Of a stretch of 64,000 bases of DNA, positions 22,560-35,126 are shown one piece after another. The notes under the pieces are model-generated. The model worked only from the letters and a program-made list of their open reading frames with translations. It made no database searches and was not told where the DNA came from. The position numbers were made by a program, and so were the translations under genes. Position 1 is the stretch's first letter. Each line of letters begins with the position of its first letter. Source of the DNA: Dipteris shenzhenensis. Lineage: Eukaryota > Polypodiophyta > Polypodiopsida > Gleicheniales. The stretch is taken from the NCBI GenBank assembly GCA_047967505.1, contig CM106538.1; one strand, written 5' to 3'.

Positions 22560-24300
22560 ATTAAGTGCATTTGTGGTGAATGCCTAGCAATTTGTCTACC
22601 CAAATGAATTCACGGAAGATAACCATGGCATTGTAAAGTGGAGGAGAATTGAAAATCTTGGTGCTAAAGGATCAGACAAGAAGGGATGGCTATTTTCATA
22701 CAAGACTACTTGACCACATGAGCTTATTGACCACATAGTACAATCCATCCCAAAATATGTGCTTCACAAATTCACCGTATGATGGCAATTTAGGATGTGC
22801 CTTGTCCATTTCCCAAGGACACAATTATCCATGTGATTGGTTTTTCTGAATATTATTATTTTCAAGAATAAGATAAAATACAAACTACACACTAGTAAAA
22901 CAAGTGTGCAGTTTGTAAATGGGAGGAGATTGGAAAAGGCTGGTGTTGAAGGATCATACAAGAAGAGCTGGCTAATGTCATATAAGACTTGCTTCATAAT
23001 TTCGCCATATTATTATGGCAATTTAGGAAGTGCCTTGTCCATTTCCCCAAGGACACAATTATCTTAGTGATTGGTTTTTTTGCAAATGATTCATTTCAAG
23101 AATAAGATAAAATACAAATTGCACACTGGTACAACAAGAAGATAACAATTTTATTTCATATCACCTATAGCTATCTACCGAATTCCATGATGATTGATAC
23201 CAGTCTACTAGTAGACTCCAAGGATTTCAAGAAAGTAGTGCATGTACCATTTCTACATTTTGGATGATAGGGGACATGAAACCTTGTTTGTACAATATCA
23301 GATATGATTGGTTAACCAAAGATGATCCCCAAGTACAAGAAACAATAATACAGCATTGGGTGTGGTTAGATGGTGCTTCCTCTCAATTTATGACAGCCCA
23401 TGGATACTATTTTGTTGTAAGGTTTAAGTCACTAGTCTAAAAACCATGTGAAATTTCTTTGGATTTAGCCATGGCAAGGGGAAAAATGACAAATGTGGCA
23501 CCATCATTAATTGAGATTTATTGACATTAGTCAGAATGACCTCAAGATAGATTGCAGGTTCCCTACAATGTAATGACTTGGCTTGCATCTACTAACCTCT
23601 CCATAGAGGCACAATTGACATACAGTAAACAGAACCTCAGAATACATTAGTGCATAGAGTGTCCATGAGGTGAAAGTGGATGAAGTAGAAAGCAAGAATA
23701 GATATGATTGTGACACCATTGATGGGACTTGAAGCTTGCATAGCATATGGGGCTTTTCAATCAACCACCTTTGTCTCAAAACATGACATATTTTCTAGTT
23801 TTGTAATGTGTACATCATGGGAGATTATGAGAAGTATGATAGCATTGCAGCTATGAAACAATACAAGATATACCATATTTTCCCTCATTAATGACTATGT
23901 TAAAGAGACAAACACTGGACCACAGTTTGGGGAGGGATTTGATGACCTCATTGATGCATTGGAAGAGGGGGATAACTTTGTAGTTCTTGCTACCTCAAAG
24001 GAGGATGAGGAATATGACCCATACTTTGTGTCACAGTGTGTGAAGGAAGCATTTCAAGGTAATTAGGGACTGACCTATGAGAGGTGGAAAGTAGTAGTTG
24101 TAACATGATGACATCCAAGAAAGGCCATAGGTACAAAATCTTAGATAAGAATCCACATACATTTATCTCTTCTCATGTAGCTAGAGCTATTAAGTCTTAA
24201 ATGTAAGTTATTCCTAGAGAACGAAGGGCAAAAGGGTCTTGAAAATGGATTAGGGCACTTACAAGCACATCATGGGGTGCATTTCAAGCTTTAAGGACCA
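22560..24300 (+). pseudogene. Decayed transposase-like gene (tentative)
   Basis: Scattered plus-strand frames carry NGIVKWRR-like and CLVHFPKDTIILVIGFFAND, then DKIQIAHWYNKKITILFHIT, DGASSQFMTAHGYYFVVRF (from 23369) and, one frame over, FSHGKGKND (23464-23490). From memory, an 'IQ..HW...VTI' block followed by 'DG..SQF' and 'GHGKG' blocks marks a group of uncharacterised transposase-like proteins found in several eukaryotes. I cannot name the family. About 230-280 bp are directly duplicated (around 22630-22905 and 22913-23140). Stops and frameshifts are frequent. Confidence 0.4.
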
Positions 24301-24399
24301 AGCTAGCTAGTTGTTAAATGAAAAAAAACCTGCAATCTTGGTGCCATCGAAGCTAAGTCATAGGAAGCTTGCAAACTAGTCATAAAAGTTTTCCCATGC

Positions 24400-27300
24400 A
24401 TGTTGTGTGAAAGTGCCATGTATCTTGCATGAAAGTGCCATCACGATTCAATGTCCTAGGATATAAGGAAGAAGACTTGGTCAAATCAAAGCGCTACCCT
24501 CAAATGAGTTTTTTAACATTAAAGGTTATATTCAATGGACTCAAGATCCTGCCAATCACATCTCAAAATTAAAATTCCAGAAATCAACATAACAAGAAGG
24601 CTAGCTTGCAAGGCCACCACCCAAATGAAAAGAAAATACAATAGTGAAAAAATCAATGATAGATCAATCATCATAGGTATCATGATTGAATTTTGATACA
24701 TCATTAAAAAAACCTCAAGATGATAATTTAATTGAAAGTAAAATCTCAAGTTACATGATGTCAGAGTAACTTTTCAATGTCAAGAGTAATAGTGTGCTTT
24801 TCAATGTCACTCCTATTGCTTATTTTCCCCTTTTGATTGGGTAGAGATTCAAAACTTGGCTCCCCTTTCATTACCTTCTTGCTGGATGGAGGTTCATAGC
24901 TTGCATAGACTACTAGGGTAGCTAAGACTCTCTCCTTCTTAATAGTTTCATGAGGCACGCACATCTGATATGTCCATCTTATAGGCAACAACATCTCACA
25001 GAACCTACATATTGATGTTGCCTTTATTAATACCCCAAATCAATACACATGTATAGGCTAAAAACATTGGCACTATTAGATATGGCATCTATCTATGAGG
25101 TGGCCACCACATATCATGCACTTTTCACTATGTCATATTTGAAGAGGATAGCTTTTGGATCTTATGTATGTTGCTATGAGGACCACTATATGCATTTGTT
25201 GATTAGTAAGCTACTTTTTTATTATTTCTCAACTTGAGGGTGTGGATATTGTCCACACAAGTGCTCCACTCTCTTCTTGCTTTCAATAATGGCTTCATCC
25301 AAATCTTGTGGCTATTTTTGAGCCATTTTGTTTTCTTGGGAAACCTCAAATATGCCTTTTACAAGAAGGTCACTCTATCCTCCAATTCACCAATTGTCTC
25401 TCTAAATTTTCAATGGCCTTAGTAAGCTTTTGCAGAGTGGAATGATATCGGAGTTTGAGATCTAGTACAAGTCTTCCCAATATTTGGACACTTGGAGCTG
25501 CTCTCCACCTGATCTTAATCCTAGGCATTTTATCTAGCTTTCAAGATTCTGTGTAGGTCCTTGACACCTCTCTAGTTTGCTCATTGTCCATGTTCAAGAT
25601 GTTTTGCATGTTGCAAAACCATTTGAAAAGGCCATCCTTTTTTATCTCTTGAATCTCAAGAGTTGTTGTCATGGACTACCTCCATTTCAATGTCCTTCAC
25701 CTATTGCTTTAGGCACCTGATGCACTCCTCTGCTTATCTTCTTTGCATCTCCTCCATAGCTAACTTTTCAACTTTCTTTGCCTTTTCCTTGGCTATATTG
25801 GTTTGCAACCACTTGTGTGTGCTACAAATTCCTTGGATTGAGCTCACTCTATGTTGGCTTCAGCATCCACCTTGAGATATCGTCATTTCCTCATCCACCA
25901 TCTGGTACATTTGAGAGAAAACTTGGGTTCCCCCAATAGGTGCACTCAATTTCATAGTCTTAAGAGGATGCTGGATACTTGCACGCAAAATTATTTTGTA
26001 AGTTGGTTAACATTGTTCTTGTGATCACCTTGGAATAGGAAACTTCACATCCACAAAATTGCATTATTGCTACCTAAACTTTCCAGAAAGAAATGCCTTA
26101 TTTTCTTTAAAACTTACTTAACTTCTTCTGGCAAGCTTGAAACCTTGACTCCACCATTGTTGCTAACCTACCCATGGGAGAATTCCCTAATGAGGCCCTA
26201 TTTCTTCCATGGATGCTCTGAGAAACCTTTTATCTACCGCCACCACCCTTGTCTCCTATTGCACCCGCCTAATCCACCTCATCCCTTGCTCCACCACCCT
26301 CATCTTTTGCTCCACGCTTCTCTCCACCACCCTCAAATCTATGCCTCACATCTATTTGACACATTTTTTACACTTAGCTTCTGATAGAGAAGTGGCCTTT
26401 CTTTTCCACAATAAAAGAATATTAGACATACTCCAAGACCTTCAATGATAGGGCCATCTTCCCAACAAAATGGAGGCCTACATGGTGTTTGAACTAGTCA
26501 GAATGGAGGTCTATTTGTGTGCATTTTATGTGCCTTATGGCTTGGTTGACTTTGTCTTGGACACCTTGTTAATGTGGAAGTTTTTTGGACCTCAATCTAT
26601 AAGAACTAGAAGAGAATTTTTTTATCCCAGCTAGCTCTTTTTTGTCTTGCCATGTTGAATGGTGTCTTATCTGGCCAAATTCCTGGTGAATCTATTTCTT
26701 TGGACTATCTTTACAATATAATTGTTAATATATAAAAACTTCTCTTTTAAATATGATTTTGAGAGTATCCAAACTATCATTACAATATGGCTATCAATAT
26801 ATGAACATATATCTTTTAAATATGGTGTCGAGAGTAAAACACTGCCTAGTTCTAAAGTTCCATGAGTAATTTATAATAAAAAGTTAATTGGGTTGGAAAG
26901 TGGGCTTCGAAGCCTCTTGCATGTAGCTTAGTAGTAGATTAACTGCTCATAAAAGTCTATTTGTAGTGTATTTTTTTGAGTAAAATTAAGAAATTGGGAT
27001 TGGGATTCAAGGTTGCCTTCGATTTTAAGGGAAAAAATATACATATTATATTTGAAAATCATGATATTCATATGATATTTGGAAAATTTTAGATATAATC
27101 CTAATTACGCTTTAGGATTGCCCTTAGTTTGAGGGATTTGAAAAGTTTTGTGCATGGGTTGACATGTTTGGTTTCAACTGGCTGGTTATAGCCATCTCAA
27201 TGGTGGGCATGGCTAGTTTTGACCATCATGGTGATTGATGTGGTCCACTGTGCGTACACTATAATTTTAGCCATCATGATGTTTGCCACATGTTTGCATC

Positions 27301-27740
27301 ACCAACCAACATAGTGGTTACAGTAGATGTGGCCATCATGGTGGTTGACTTGGCATATGAATGGATTCTAGCAACTGCTACTTTCATTTCGCAAACCTCC
27401 AATTCATTTTCTTCCAGTGGTTGGGATGTTTCTGTGTCCTCCACCAATCATATTCATGGCTTCAAAGACATGCAAGAATTCTCCATGTTTCACATCTAGA
27501 ATGAACACAATGATCACAATAGATTAGATATGTCATCTAAGTCCATGTAGCATGTCATTTGCCACACAATAGATCTAATGAATGCTAACAATGCTAGTTA
27601 GTAAAGGAATCTATAGCAAGATGGCAACTAGTAAAAGTTTTGTTATGGTGAAAATTGGGTCCCTTGGCTACATTGGATCATGCATTGGCCATGTATTTAG
27701 TAAAGATCTCAAAATCTTACTTATAACTTACTCACGTGCT
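24400..27740. other. Spacer with one possible decayed coiled-coil ORF on the minus strand
   Basis: No recognisable gene. On the minus strand between about 25850 and 25230 several short frames rich in Lys, Glu and Leu (AKEKAKKVEKLAMEEMQ, KFRETIGELEDRVTFL) suggest a broken coiled-coil protein. It may be a transposon-derived or host pseudogene; no family can be named. The rest is AT-rich and low in open frames. Confidence 0.3.
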
Positions 27741-27845
27741 CCTTTTATTGATAACAATTGTGTTTAAATAGATACCTACTATAGAACAATTGAAACACAA
27801 TTGTTGATAACAACTGTGTTTAAATAGATACTTACTATAGAGCAC
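27740..27845. repeat. Tandem duplication, ~58-bp unit
   Basis: A unit reading TTGATAACAATTGTGTTTAA then ATAGATACCTACTATAGA is repeated at about 27746 and 27804 with few changes. Confidence 0.85.
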
Positions 27846-27856
27846 ATTTTTTAATG

Positions 27857-27857
<1 letters not shown>

Positions 27858-27909
<52 letters not shown>
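27858..27909. repeat. (CT)n microsatellite
   Basis: A perfect CT dinucleotide run of about 50 bases, followed by three CATTCT units. It lies just outside the copia 3' LTR. Confidence 0.92.
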
Positions 27910-27911
<2 letters not shown>

Positions 27912-27959
27912 CTCATTCTCATTCTCATGCATGTGCATGAAACCAATAATCGTTCTCTT

Positions 27960-28251
27960 TGTTGCAGTGAAAACTCTTGATAAATCTCCAAATTAACCTT
28001 GTGACAAGATTATCGATTACTATAAAAAAATATGGAGAGAGGAGAGGAGAAGAGTGGAGATGAGGAGAGAGGTACAGCTAGAGAGCACACCACAAATGAC
28101 TAACTGTACACTAGATGTAGTTGAAAATGATGAATATCTACAAACACCTTTAGGATTAGGGTTAGGGTTTCTTACCCTTTCCTTTATAGCACTTTATATG
28201 TTAGTGTTATGCACAATATTTAACATATGATGTTGAGATGGTTTCTCAACA
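27960..28251 (-). repeat. Copia 3' LTR (about 292 bp)
   Basis: On the minus strand it starts TGTTGAGAAACC at 28251 directly after a purine-rich tract and ends CTGCAACA at 27960. The right-hand boundary is well supported by the tract; the left-hand boundary is inferred from the TGTTG/CAACA terminal match only, because no second LTR is available. Confidence 0.65.
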
Positions 28252-28533
28252 CCTTCCCTCAAGATCAACATCATGAAGTAGGCCTACCCTCAAGATGATG
28301 ATTCTATGGAATTGAAGAAGGACTGAGCGTTATATTCCATCACACCCCTTAATGTGAATGTCCTTCCTCTACATCAAACCAAGATCTTGTTGGTGCTTCT
28401 CCTCGAAAAGCTCTTTCCCAAGTGGTTTGGTAAAGATGTTTGCAACATTCTCTTTGATGTCACAATGTTTGCACTGTGATGACACCAAGTAGCACCCTTT
28501 CTCTAATGAAATGCTCCTTGACATCAATGTGCT

Positions 28534-30050
28534 TTATCTTAGAGTGATATACTGGATTATGCAAGCCGATTGATTATCACAGTATATTATTGTCAGCTTT
28601 GTTTCATCTAAGTAATTTGTTTCTAACAATAGTCTTCTGAGCCATATAGTCTCACATGCACTTGTTGTGAGTGCCCTATATTCTGCTTCTATTGAAGACA
28701 AAGAAACTTTATTTGACAACCATGATATAACACCTTTACCAAGGAAAAATGCATATCCTTGAGTAGATCTCCTGGTCTCATGATCTCCAACACAGTCACT
28801 CTCACAATATCCATGCAACCTTGGATAACTTCCTCTATATTCTATTTCAAACTCTCTTGTACCTCCGATGTATCTCAAGACTCTTTTGGTTACATTCCTG
28901 TGAGACTGTTTTGGATTTTCCATAAAGTGTGCTAGTGAAATTACTGCATAACAAATATCTCGCATTGTGATAGCTAGATATATAAGAGATCCTATGAGCT
29001 ACCCATAGTACCTTTATTGACTCTATAGGCTTGTTTGGAACTTTAGTAAGTTTCAAACTCTGTTCCATGGGAGTGGCTGCAATCTTACAATCTACCATAT
29101 AAAACTCTATTACATGGGAGTGGCTGTAATCTTACAATCTACCATATGAAACTTCTTTAGGAAATTGTTAACATATTTTAGCTGACTCATGAAGGTGCTG
29201 TCTGAGTCTCTCTAAAACTCAATTCCAAGACAATAGTGCACAAGTCCAAGATCTTTCATGTCAAATTCTATAGACAAGTCTTGTTTTAGCTTATTGATGA
29301 AAAGTCATTACTTCTATCACAATTAGATCATCTATGTACAAAATTGCAATAGTAATGTCTTCCCCTTGAACTTTGTAGTAGGGAGGAGTATGATCTGCAT
29401 TGGATTTCATGTATCCTAGATTAGCAAAATACTTGTCGATTCTACTATACCAACTTTTGGGTGCTTGATTTAAGCCGTAGGGACTTTTCTTGAGATGGAA
29501 AGCCTGATTCTCTTTCCCTGGCTCACCATGACCTACTGGTTGTTGCATGTCGACTTCCTCATCTTGGTAACCATTGAGAAAAGCATTCTTGACATCTAGC
29601 TGATACACATTCCACTTGCTGAGTGTTGCTAGTGATAGAACCATATGGAATCCATCTTTACTATTGGAGTATAAGTCTCATCATAATCTTGACCATATTG
29701 CTGTGCAAATCCTTTTGCAACTAGTCTGGCTTTGTATCTTTCAATGCTTCCATCTGAATTGTACTTCCATCTTTCAATGCTTCCATCTGGATTGTACTTC
29801 ACTTTGTAATTCCACTTGTTTGCTATGGCCTTCTTTCCTGGTGGAAGGTCACATAATTCCTAAAGTGTTGTTTTTGTACAAAGCTTCCATTTCTTCATTG
29901 ATAGAAGTTTTCCATTCTGCCTTGTCAACTGCATCTTTGAAGTACACTGACTCTTCTCTAGCCATGATGGTAGTCATAAGAGCATAGTTGGTGGTTTCAA
30001 CATGAATTGCTTTTCCTTTTTGAGCATAGGTCAATCTGGTTGGTGGTTTG
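28534..30050 (-). pseudogene. Copia reverse transcriptase and RNase H, decayed
   Basis: RT frames include YQLDVKNAFLNG, YGLNQAPKSWYSRIDKYF and the catalytic LYIDDLIV (minus, about 29340-29320), with the two aspartates intact. RNase H (28965-28534) shows CESDCVGDHETRRSTQGYAF, WLSNKVSLSSIEAEYRAL and IYCDNQSACI. Short internal duplications occur inside the coding region at about 29066-29150 (about 50-bp unit) and 29738-29800 (31-bp unit), which break the frame. Neighbouring integrase lies upstream on the same strand. Confidence 0.87.
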
Positions 30051-31300
30051 ATTTACCTATTAGACTGTTTGAGTTGCTATTGCTCTTCTCGAGGTGTCTT
30101 TGGCAATTCTTGCTCTTCTTCATCAACCTTTTTTATAGGTGACTGAGTAATATGTGTGTCTATCTCCTGTGTATTTGATGTTTTCATTCTAATTCTTCAT
30201 CAAAGATTACATCTTTGGAGATTAAGACCTTTTGTTTGATGGGATCATATAACTTGTATGCTTTGCTTTCTTCACTGTAGCCAACCATGATGCATTTACG
30301 CGACTTCACATCTGACTTTCTGTGATGATAGTCATGTATGTGGGCATATGCTATGCAACCAAATATGTGAAGATGCTCAATGCATTGTATCCGGTGAATG
30401 CTTCATAAGGTGTCATACCCTCGGTTCGGTCAGAAGCTGATTGATTAAGTAGTTTACAGTGGTGATTGCTTCTGCCCAATATTGATTCAAAAGATGCTTC
30501 TTACCGAGCATTGCTCTAGCACTGTCTGCTAAAGTCCCATTCTTCCTTTCAGCTCTTACATTCTACTAAAGAGTATCTGCACAAGTGAATTGTCTTCGGC
30601 TGCCATTACTTCTGCAAAAGTTCATCAATGCTGAAGACATATATTCACCTCCTTTGTCTGATCTCATGACTTTGATCTTTCTACCTGTCTGGTTCTCAAC
30701 CATGGCTTTGAATTCTTGAAATCCAGAAAAGACTTCAAATTTCTCTTTTAGAAAGTAGATCCAACAATATCTGTTGTAGTTGTCAATGAAAGTCAAATAG
30801 TGAAGTGAACCATTGATGATGCGAATCAGTGCATAACCCCATACATCTGTATGTATTAAATCAAGAATATCTCTAGCTTAAGAAGTGCTTCTGCCAAAAT
30901 TGGTTTGCTTTTGTTTACTGAAGCAACATGCTTTGCTAACTTTTCCAAGAAATAGTAGTTGTGGAATTCCAATTGCTATATTCTGATTTCTTAGCTATAT
31001 TAAACTTTTGAAATTGACATGTCCATATCTCTTGTGCCATATTGCAGTAAGTGGCATCGGTTGCTGTTGAGCTGACATGGTATGCAAATTTGGTACTGAA
31101 GCTAGCATCCTAAACAAGCGTCCTCCCTTGATTGCTTTTCCTACTAGTTGATATCCTTTGGATTTTTCTCTCATAGTGCATTCATGGCCATCAAAGATGA
31201 CTCAATAGTTGTGTTTCGACATTTGTCCAATTAACAAGAGGTTCTTACTGAGCTTTGGAACATAGAGTACATCTTTCACCAATCCTTTTGTACTAGTAAA
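30051..31300 (-). pseudogene. Copia integrase, decayed
   Basis: The core is visible as FIDNYNRYCWIYFLKEKFEV and a RSDKGGEYMSSALMNFCRS block (30796-30566), giving the second catalytic aspartate. A pre-integrase segment (VLYVPKLSKNLL, LIGQMSK) occurs at about 31270-31200. Frame breaks occur throughout. The integrase lies between protease and RT, as expected for copia. Confidence 0.8.
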
Positions 31301-31399
31301 ATTGTTCAGAGGGATAATGCCTTTCCCTTGAACTGGATTTGGCTTGTTATTTGCAGTCTAGATAACATTCTTCTATCCTTCTAATGTTTCATCTCTATG

Positions 31400-32513
31400 A
31401 ACCATTCCTCATGTTTTGTCATGTGAGATGATGCACTGCTATCGATGCACCAAGAATCTTGATCTGCTTGATTGACTTGATAATTGAATTCCCCTTTTGG
31501 ATTGCAATCAATGTCAAGATACACTGTTTCAGTTTTCTACATATCCTCACTTTTAAGAAACATATTTTTAAGGTTCATTGACATAATGACTATGACTTGA
31601 ATGTTCACCACGATGATTTCCTCTTCCATAAAAATTTCCTTGATTACTACTGGATTGATCGCCTTGGTCGTACTGCTTCTTGTGGCAGCGGCAATCTCTT
31701 TCATAGTGTCTAAACTTATGATAGTAGTTGCACAGAATGTTTGACACATTGGCGGATGCATTCCCTCATCCTTGAAATCTTCCTCTATTGGAATGATTTC
31801 CTCTTGGATGCTGATGTTGATGCTGACTTTGTTACTAATGATGACCACATGAATGGCCTAAACCCTAGTTCTTCACCAAGTAACACTGACTGTAACTCTT
31901 CCAGTGTTGGAATTTTCCATTAAATGGCACTACTCTAAACTAGATTCTTGTATCCCTCTTCCCATTCAAGATGACTTGAACCATTTCTGTAACATTCATA
32001 GTCTCTCCTGTTGCTGCTGCTACTATGAGTTGACTGTTGTAATCCTTCATCCTGAGTACATAAGCATGACCAGTTACTTGCTGTTGTAGAAACTCTGGTT
32101 GATCTAGTTTCTCAATATGAGAATCTAGGATGTGTTCTTGGACTCGTAAAGAGCTGCAAACATATCCCATGCCTCTGTTCATGTCTTCACAGTGGTGAGC
32201 TATCCTAGAATGACATCTTGCACAAAATGCTTGATCAAATTATATGCATATTTTTCTTTCTTGTCCCATTCTGCCTGTGCTCGATGGACGATCTATAGCA
32301 GGTGCGGACATTGTTGGTGTAGGTGTAGATCTCGCTACTTATGTGGGAGTGGATGTCGGATCGTCTGATGCTCTAGGTGTAGGCCCATCGACATACTCCC
32401 ATTTGTCTTGAAGTACAAGAATGGTCTCCACTTGATATTTCCATGTGCCATAATTGGAATTGTCCAACTTAGCAAATGCCAACAAATTGAGGTTGCTAGT
32501 GGTACACATGGTG
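31400..32513 (-). pseudogene. Copia gag and protease, decayed
   Basis: Gag probably begins at the ATG at 32509-32507 with a KLDNSNYGTWKYQVE block typical of copia gag. A zinc-knuckle remnant CNYYHKFRHYERDCRC follows (near 31740), with its second Cys changed to Tyr. The protease active site reads CIDSSASSHMT (about 31455-31409), where the usual Gly is Ser but the catalytic Asp is kept. Stops occur in every frame. Confidence 0.75.
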
Positions 32514-33478
32514 CAACATAGTACTCAAAGTGCCTGTGAAAATCAATGTCTGAATCAGCTGCAATACACTATCTATATCAACTAGAATATGTATCGTCAA
32601 TGAAGATAGAACTATAATATATATTCAATCTCTTACAAGGCTTGTGGCAAATGATGCCAAGAACAGTGAAGAGGCTTTACAATGGTAAAAATGATGCGCA
32701 CAATGTGAAAAAATAGCCTATAAGGCTTTACAATGGTGGCATATGAGTGCAAAATGAACAAATGTGCAATCTACCCACTGATCATAAATCATCCAATGCC
32801 TCTAGAAACTCTGAAGTCTGCTCACTGAACTGATGGTGGTTGGGTTTCAGGAAATGTAATGATGTGAAACCACATAGACATAAAGGAGGGGTTTTGGGGG
32901 GCGGAGTGTGGGGAAGGGCGTGTGTGAGAAAAATTTACAGAGAAAAAATTTGTGTGTGTGTGTGTGTGCGCGCGCGCGCAAGACTATAAAAAAAAGGAGA
33001 AGTATGAAGGGAGAAAAAAGGACTAAAAAAGTACCACATATATTTTTTTTTTAAAAAGGGAGACTTCTCAATATAAATACTTGAAGGGTTAATAGTCGAC
33101 AAAGACTAGGCTTGAAGATAAGGGAACTTAGCTCTTAAGGGAACTTAAGTAAATAAATGAAGCTTAAATATATATAAAGCTATCATAAAGAAATAAGAGT
33201 AAAGATTTTGAAAAAAACACATAAAGAAAAGAAAATAACATCAATGAAGAGCAAAAATTAAAGATGGGAAGTGAGATAAGTATATATATATATGTCTAAT
33301 AATGCAGTAAGGGGGTGCTACATGCAATAAAATTTTAAAAAATGGTCGTACAATAAGTGAAATTGTGTTATGAACCAAGCAATAGACATAGTTACAAATA
33401 AGCCTATATATAAGTATATTTATATAACATTAACAAGGAAACAAATAAACAAATAAATGGGGGGAAATTACAAAAAAA
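32514..33478. other. AT-rich spacer with an alternating purine-pyrimidine tract
   Basis: No gene seen. A (TG)n tract running into (CG)n lies at about 32951-32980, a sequence type prone to Z-DNA. Short AT repeats (TATATATATA near 33282) also occur. The missing 5' end of the upstream copia relic would be expected here but is not recognisable. Confidence 0.5.
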
Positions 33479-34208
33479 TGTTAGATATCAATGCTCCACT
33501 CTCGTGTAACTACATGGGAACCAGCTAACTCTACTTGTAAGCCCCCCATATGAGGAGAAGGCATTTGAGTAGCTCGGTTATCCGGTAGGTCCTAGTTTGG
33601 ACACCAAATGGGGGCCATGTGTGGCCTGATGGCTGAACGGCTTCAGATAGAGTTGGCACACTGCCAACTAGGCTACATGCAAGTGCGGGAAGGCATCCCA
33701 TGACTGACCGCACTGAAGGTAGACAGAGCGGTTCCCGAGGTAGCCCACTCTCGAGTTGCGAGGTCCGTTTGGAGCCCCAGATGATCCCGGATGGCTCTGG
33801 GCCAAATGGCAACTGTATGTTAGTTGCTCTATTTTGTGCCACGGTTCTATCGAGTGGTCGGTGGCCTATTTTGGGACCGATCCCCAGTCGGTCGTTTTGG
33901 GCGGACTAGGTCAGTCACCCAATTGGGTCTAACCGACTACGACTGGTGGCTATATAAGAGCAAGCCCGTGAAGCCCATCATCATCACTGGCTATAGCAAC
34001 TTTGATTCCTTAGCATCCAGCCTCCATCCTCTACTGTTTTTAGCACGCCATCGAAGCTCCTCACACATGAGTGCACAGCTAGGAGGCAACGCCATCTATT
34101 GTATCAGTTCTATAGTAATCAAAGTTTGGATTCTCCATACTATCTGATTTTCTCTCTTGCATACGAGATCATGTCATCTATTGAGCATAGACGTATTGTT
34201 TTCTTACA
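33479..34208 (+). repeat. Copia 5' LTR (730 bp)
   Basis: It starts TGTTAGATATC and ends TTTTCTTACA just before the primer-binding site. It contains a TATATAAGAG promoter box at 33951-33960. It aligns along its length with the LTRs at 43637 and 48385 and keeps about 80 bp that the 43637 copy lacks. Confidence 0.93.
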
Positions 34209-34278
34209 TGGTATCAGAGCTTGGGCTCTAGCAAGAAGATTTGGTAGTGTGTTTCTGTTTGCAAGCAGATTGTGAGAG

Positions 34279-35126
34279 ATGGCCCAGCCCGCAAGACTGC
34301 GAGTCCCACCGTTCGGTGAAAGCTTAAAGTTGGACGGCACTAACTATCCACTCTGGAAGTTCAAGATGAAGACCATCCTAAGCACATACGAGCTTTGGGA
34401 TACTGCTACTGGGGTGGACCTAAAGCCGGTTGCGAGACTGAATCCAGCCAATGCAACACAACAGATAGTACCAACTGTGGATGAGATTTTCGTGTGGATA
34501 AGAAGAAATGCAGATGCGCTGTGTTCTATTGTCTGCAGTGTAAGTGATTCTATCATGGCATTAATTCAACATGTCACCACAGCGGAGGAGGCATGGATAG
34601 TCTTGAAAAATCAGTACGAGACCATGAATTAGACACAGATTTAGAATCTGGAGACTTAACTCACGAACGAGAAACTGTCTGAGTTTGAAACGGCAGAGAA
34701 GTTCATCACCAGGGTGAAGAATCTGCGCGATCAGATGACTGCAATTGGCATCACCATCACCAGCGAGAATCTAGCACGAAGGTGCATATGGATTCTTCCA
34801 CCAAAGTACGATAGTCTTGTTACGGCATTGAATTTGTAGAACAGAGATCCGCCCCTCAACTTTGAGGATTTCAGTGCGATGCTTCTCGAGGAGGAGATGG
34901 ATCAAAAGATGAGGACTAGAGAAGATTCGGCTTTCTCGACTAGATCAAAGAAAGGTAAGGGTAAGGACTCTGGTAACCCATCTTCTTCTGATGATAAAAA
35001 GAGAAAGAAGAAGATCAAGTGCTTCTATTGCAACAAGGCAGGGCACAAGCAGAATGAGTGCCGGAAGAAGATTGTAGATGAGAAGAACGGTGTAAAGAAA
35101 GAGTCTAGCAACAACGCGCAGGCAGT
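34279..35126 (+). pseudogene. Copia gag with zinc knuckle, interrupted by stops
   Basis: Gag starts at the ATG at 34279: MAQPARLRVPPFGESLKLDG, then NYPLWKFKMKTIL, a copia gag signature. A CCHC zinc knuckle CFYCNKAGHKQNECRKK is intact near 35020-35070. Stops occur at 34630 and 34642 (TAG), 34669 and 34837. The TAG at 34642-34644 is shared with the relative at 44720-44722. The frame runs into LTR sequence at 35127 because of the deletion. It cannot give full-length gag without readthrough. Confidence 0.88.

Larger units (their letters stand above)
27960..32513 (-). mobile_element. Ty1/copia relic with 3' LTR only
   Basis: Read on the minus strand from 32513 to 27960: gag, protease, integrase, RT, RNase H, a purine-rich tract (GAGGGAAGG, 28260-28252) and a 292-bp 3' LTR. 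The order PR-IN-RT-RH is the copia order. No matching 5' LTR or primer-binding site is visible between 32513 and 33478, so the 5' end is lost. Stops and frameshifts are frequent. Confidence 0.88.

Noticed and set aside
33531-33842. 103-codon frame antisense to the copia LTR
   Set aside because: It lies wholly within the LTR and recurs in the other LTRs with disruptions; not a gene.
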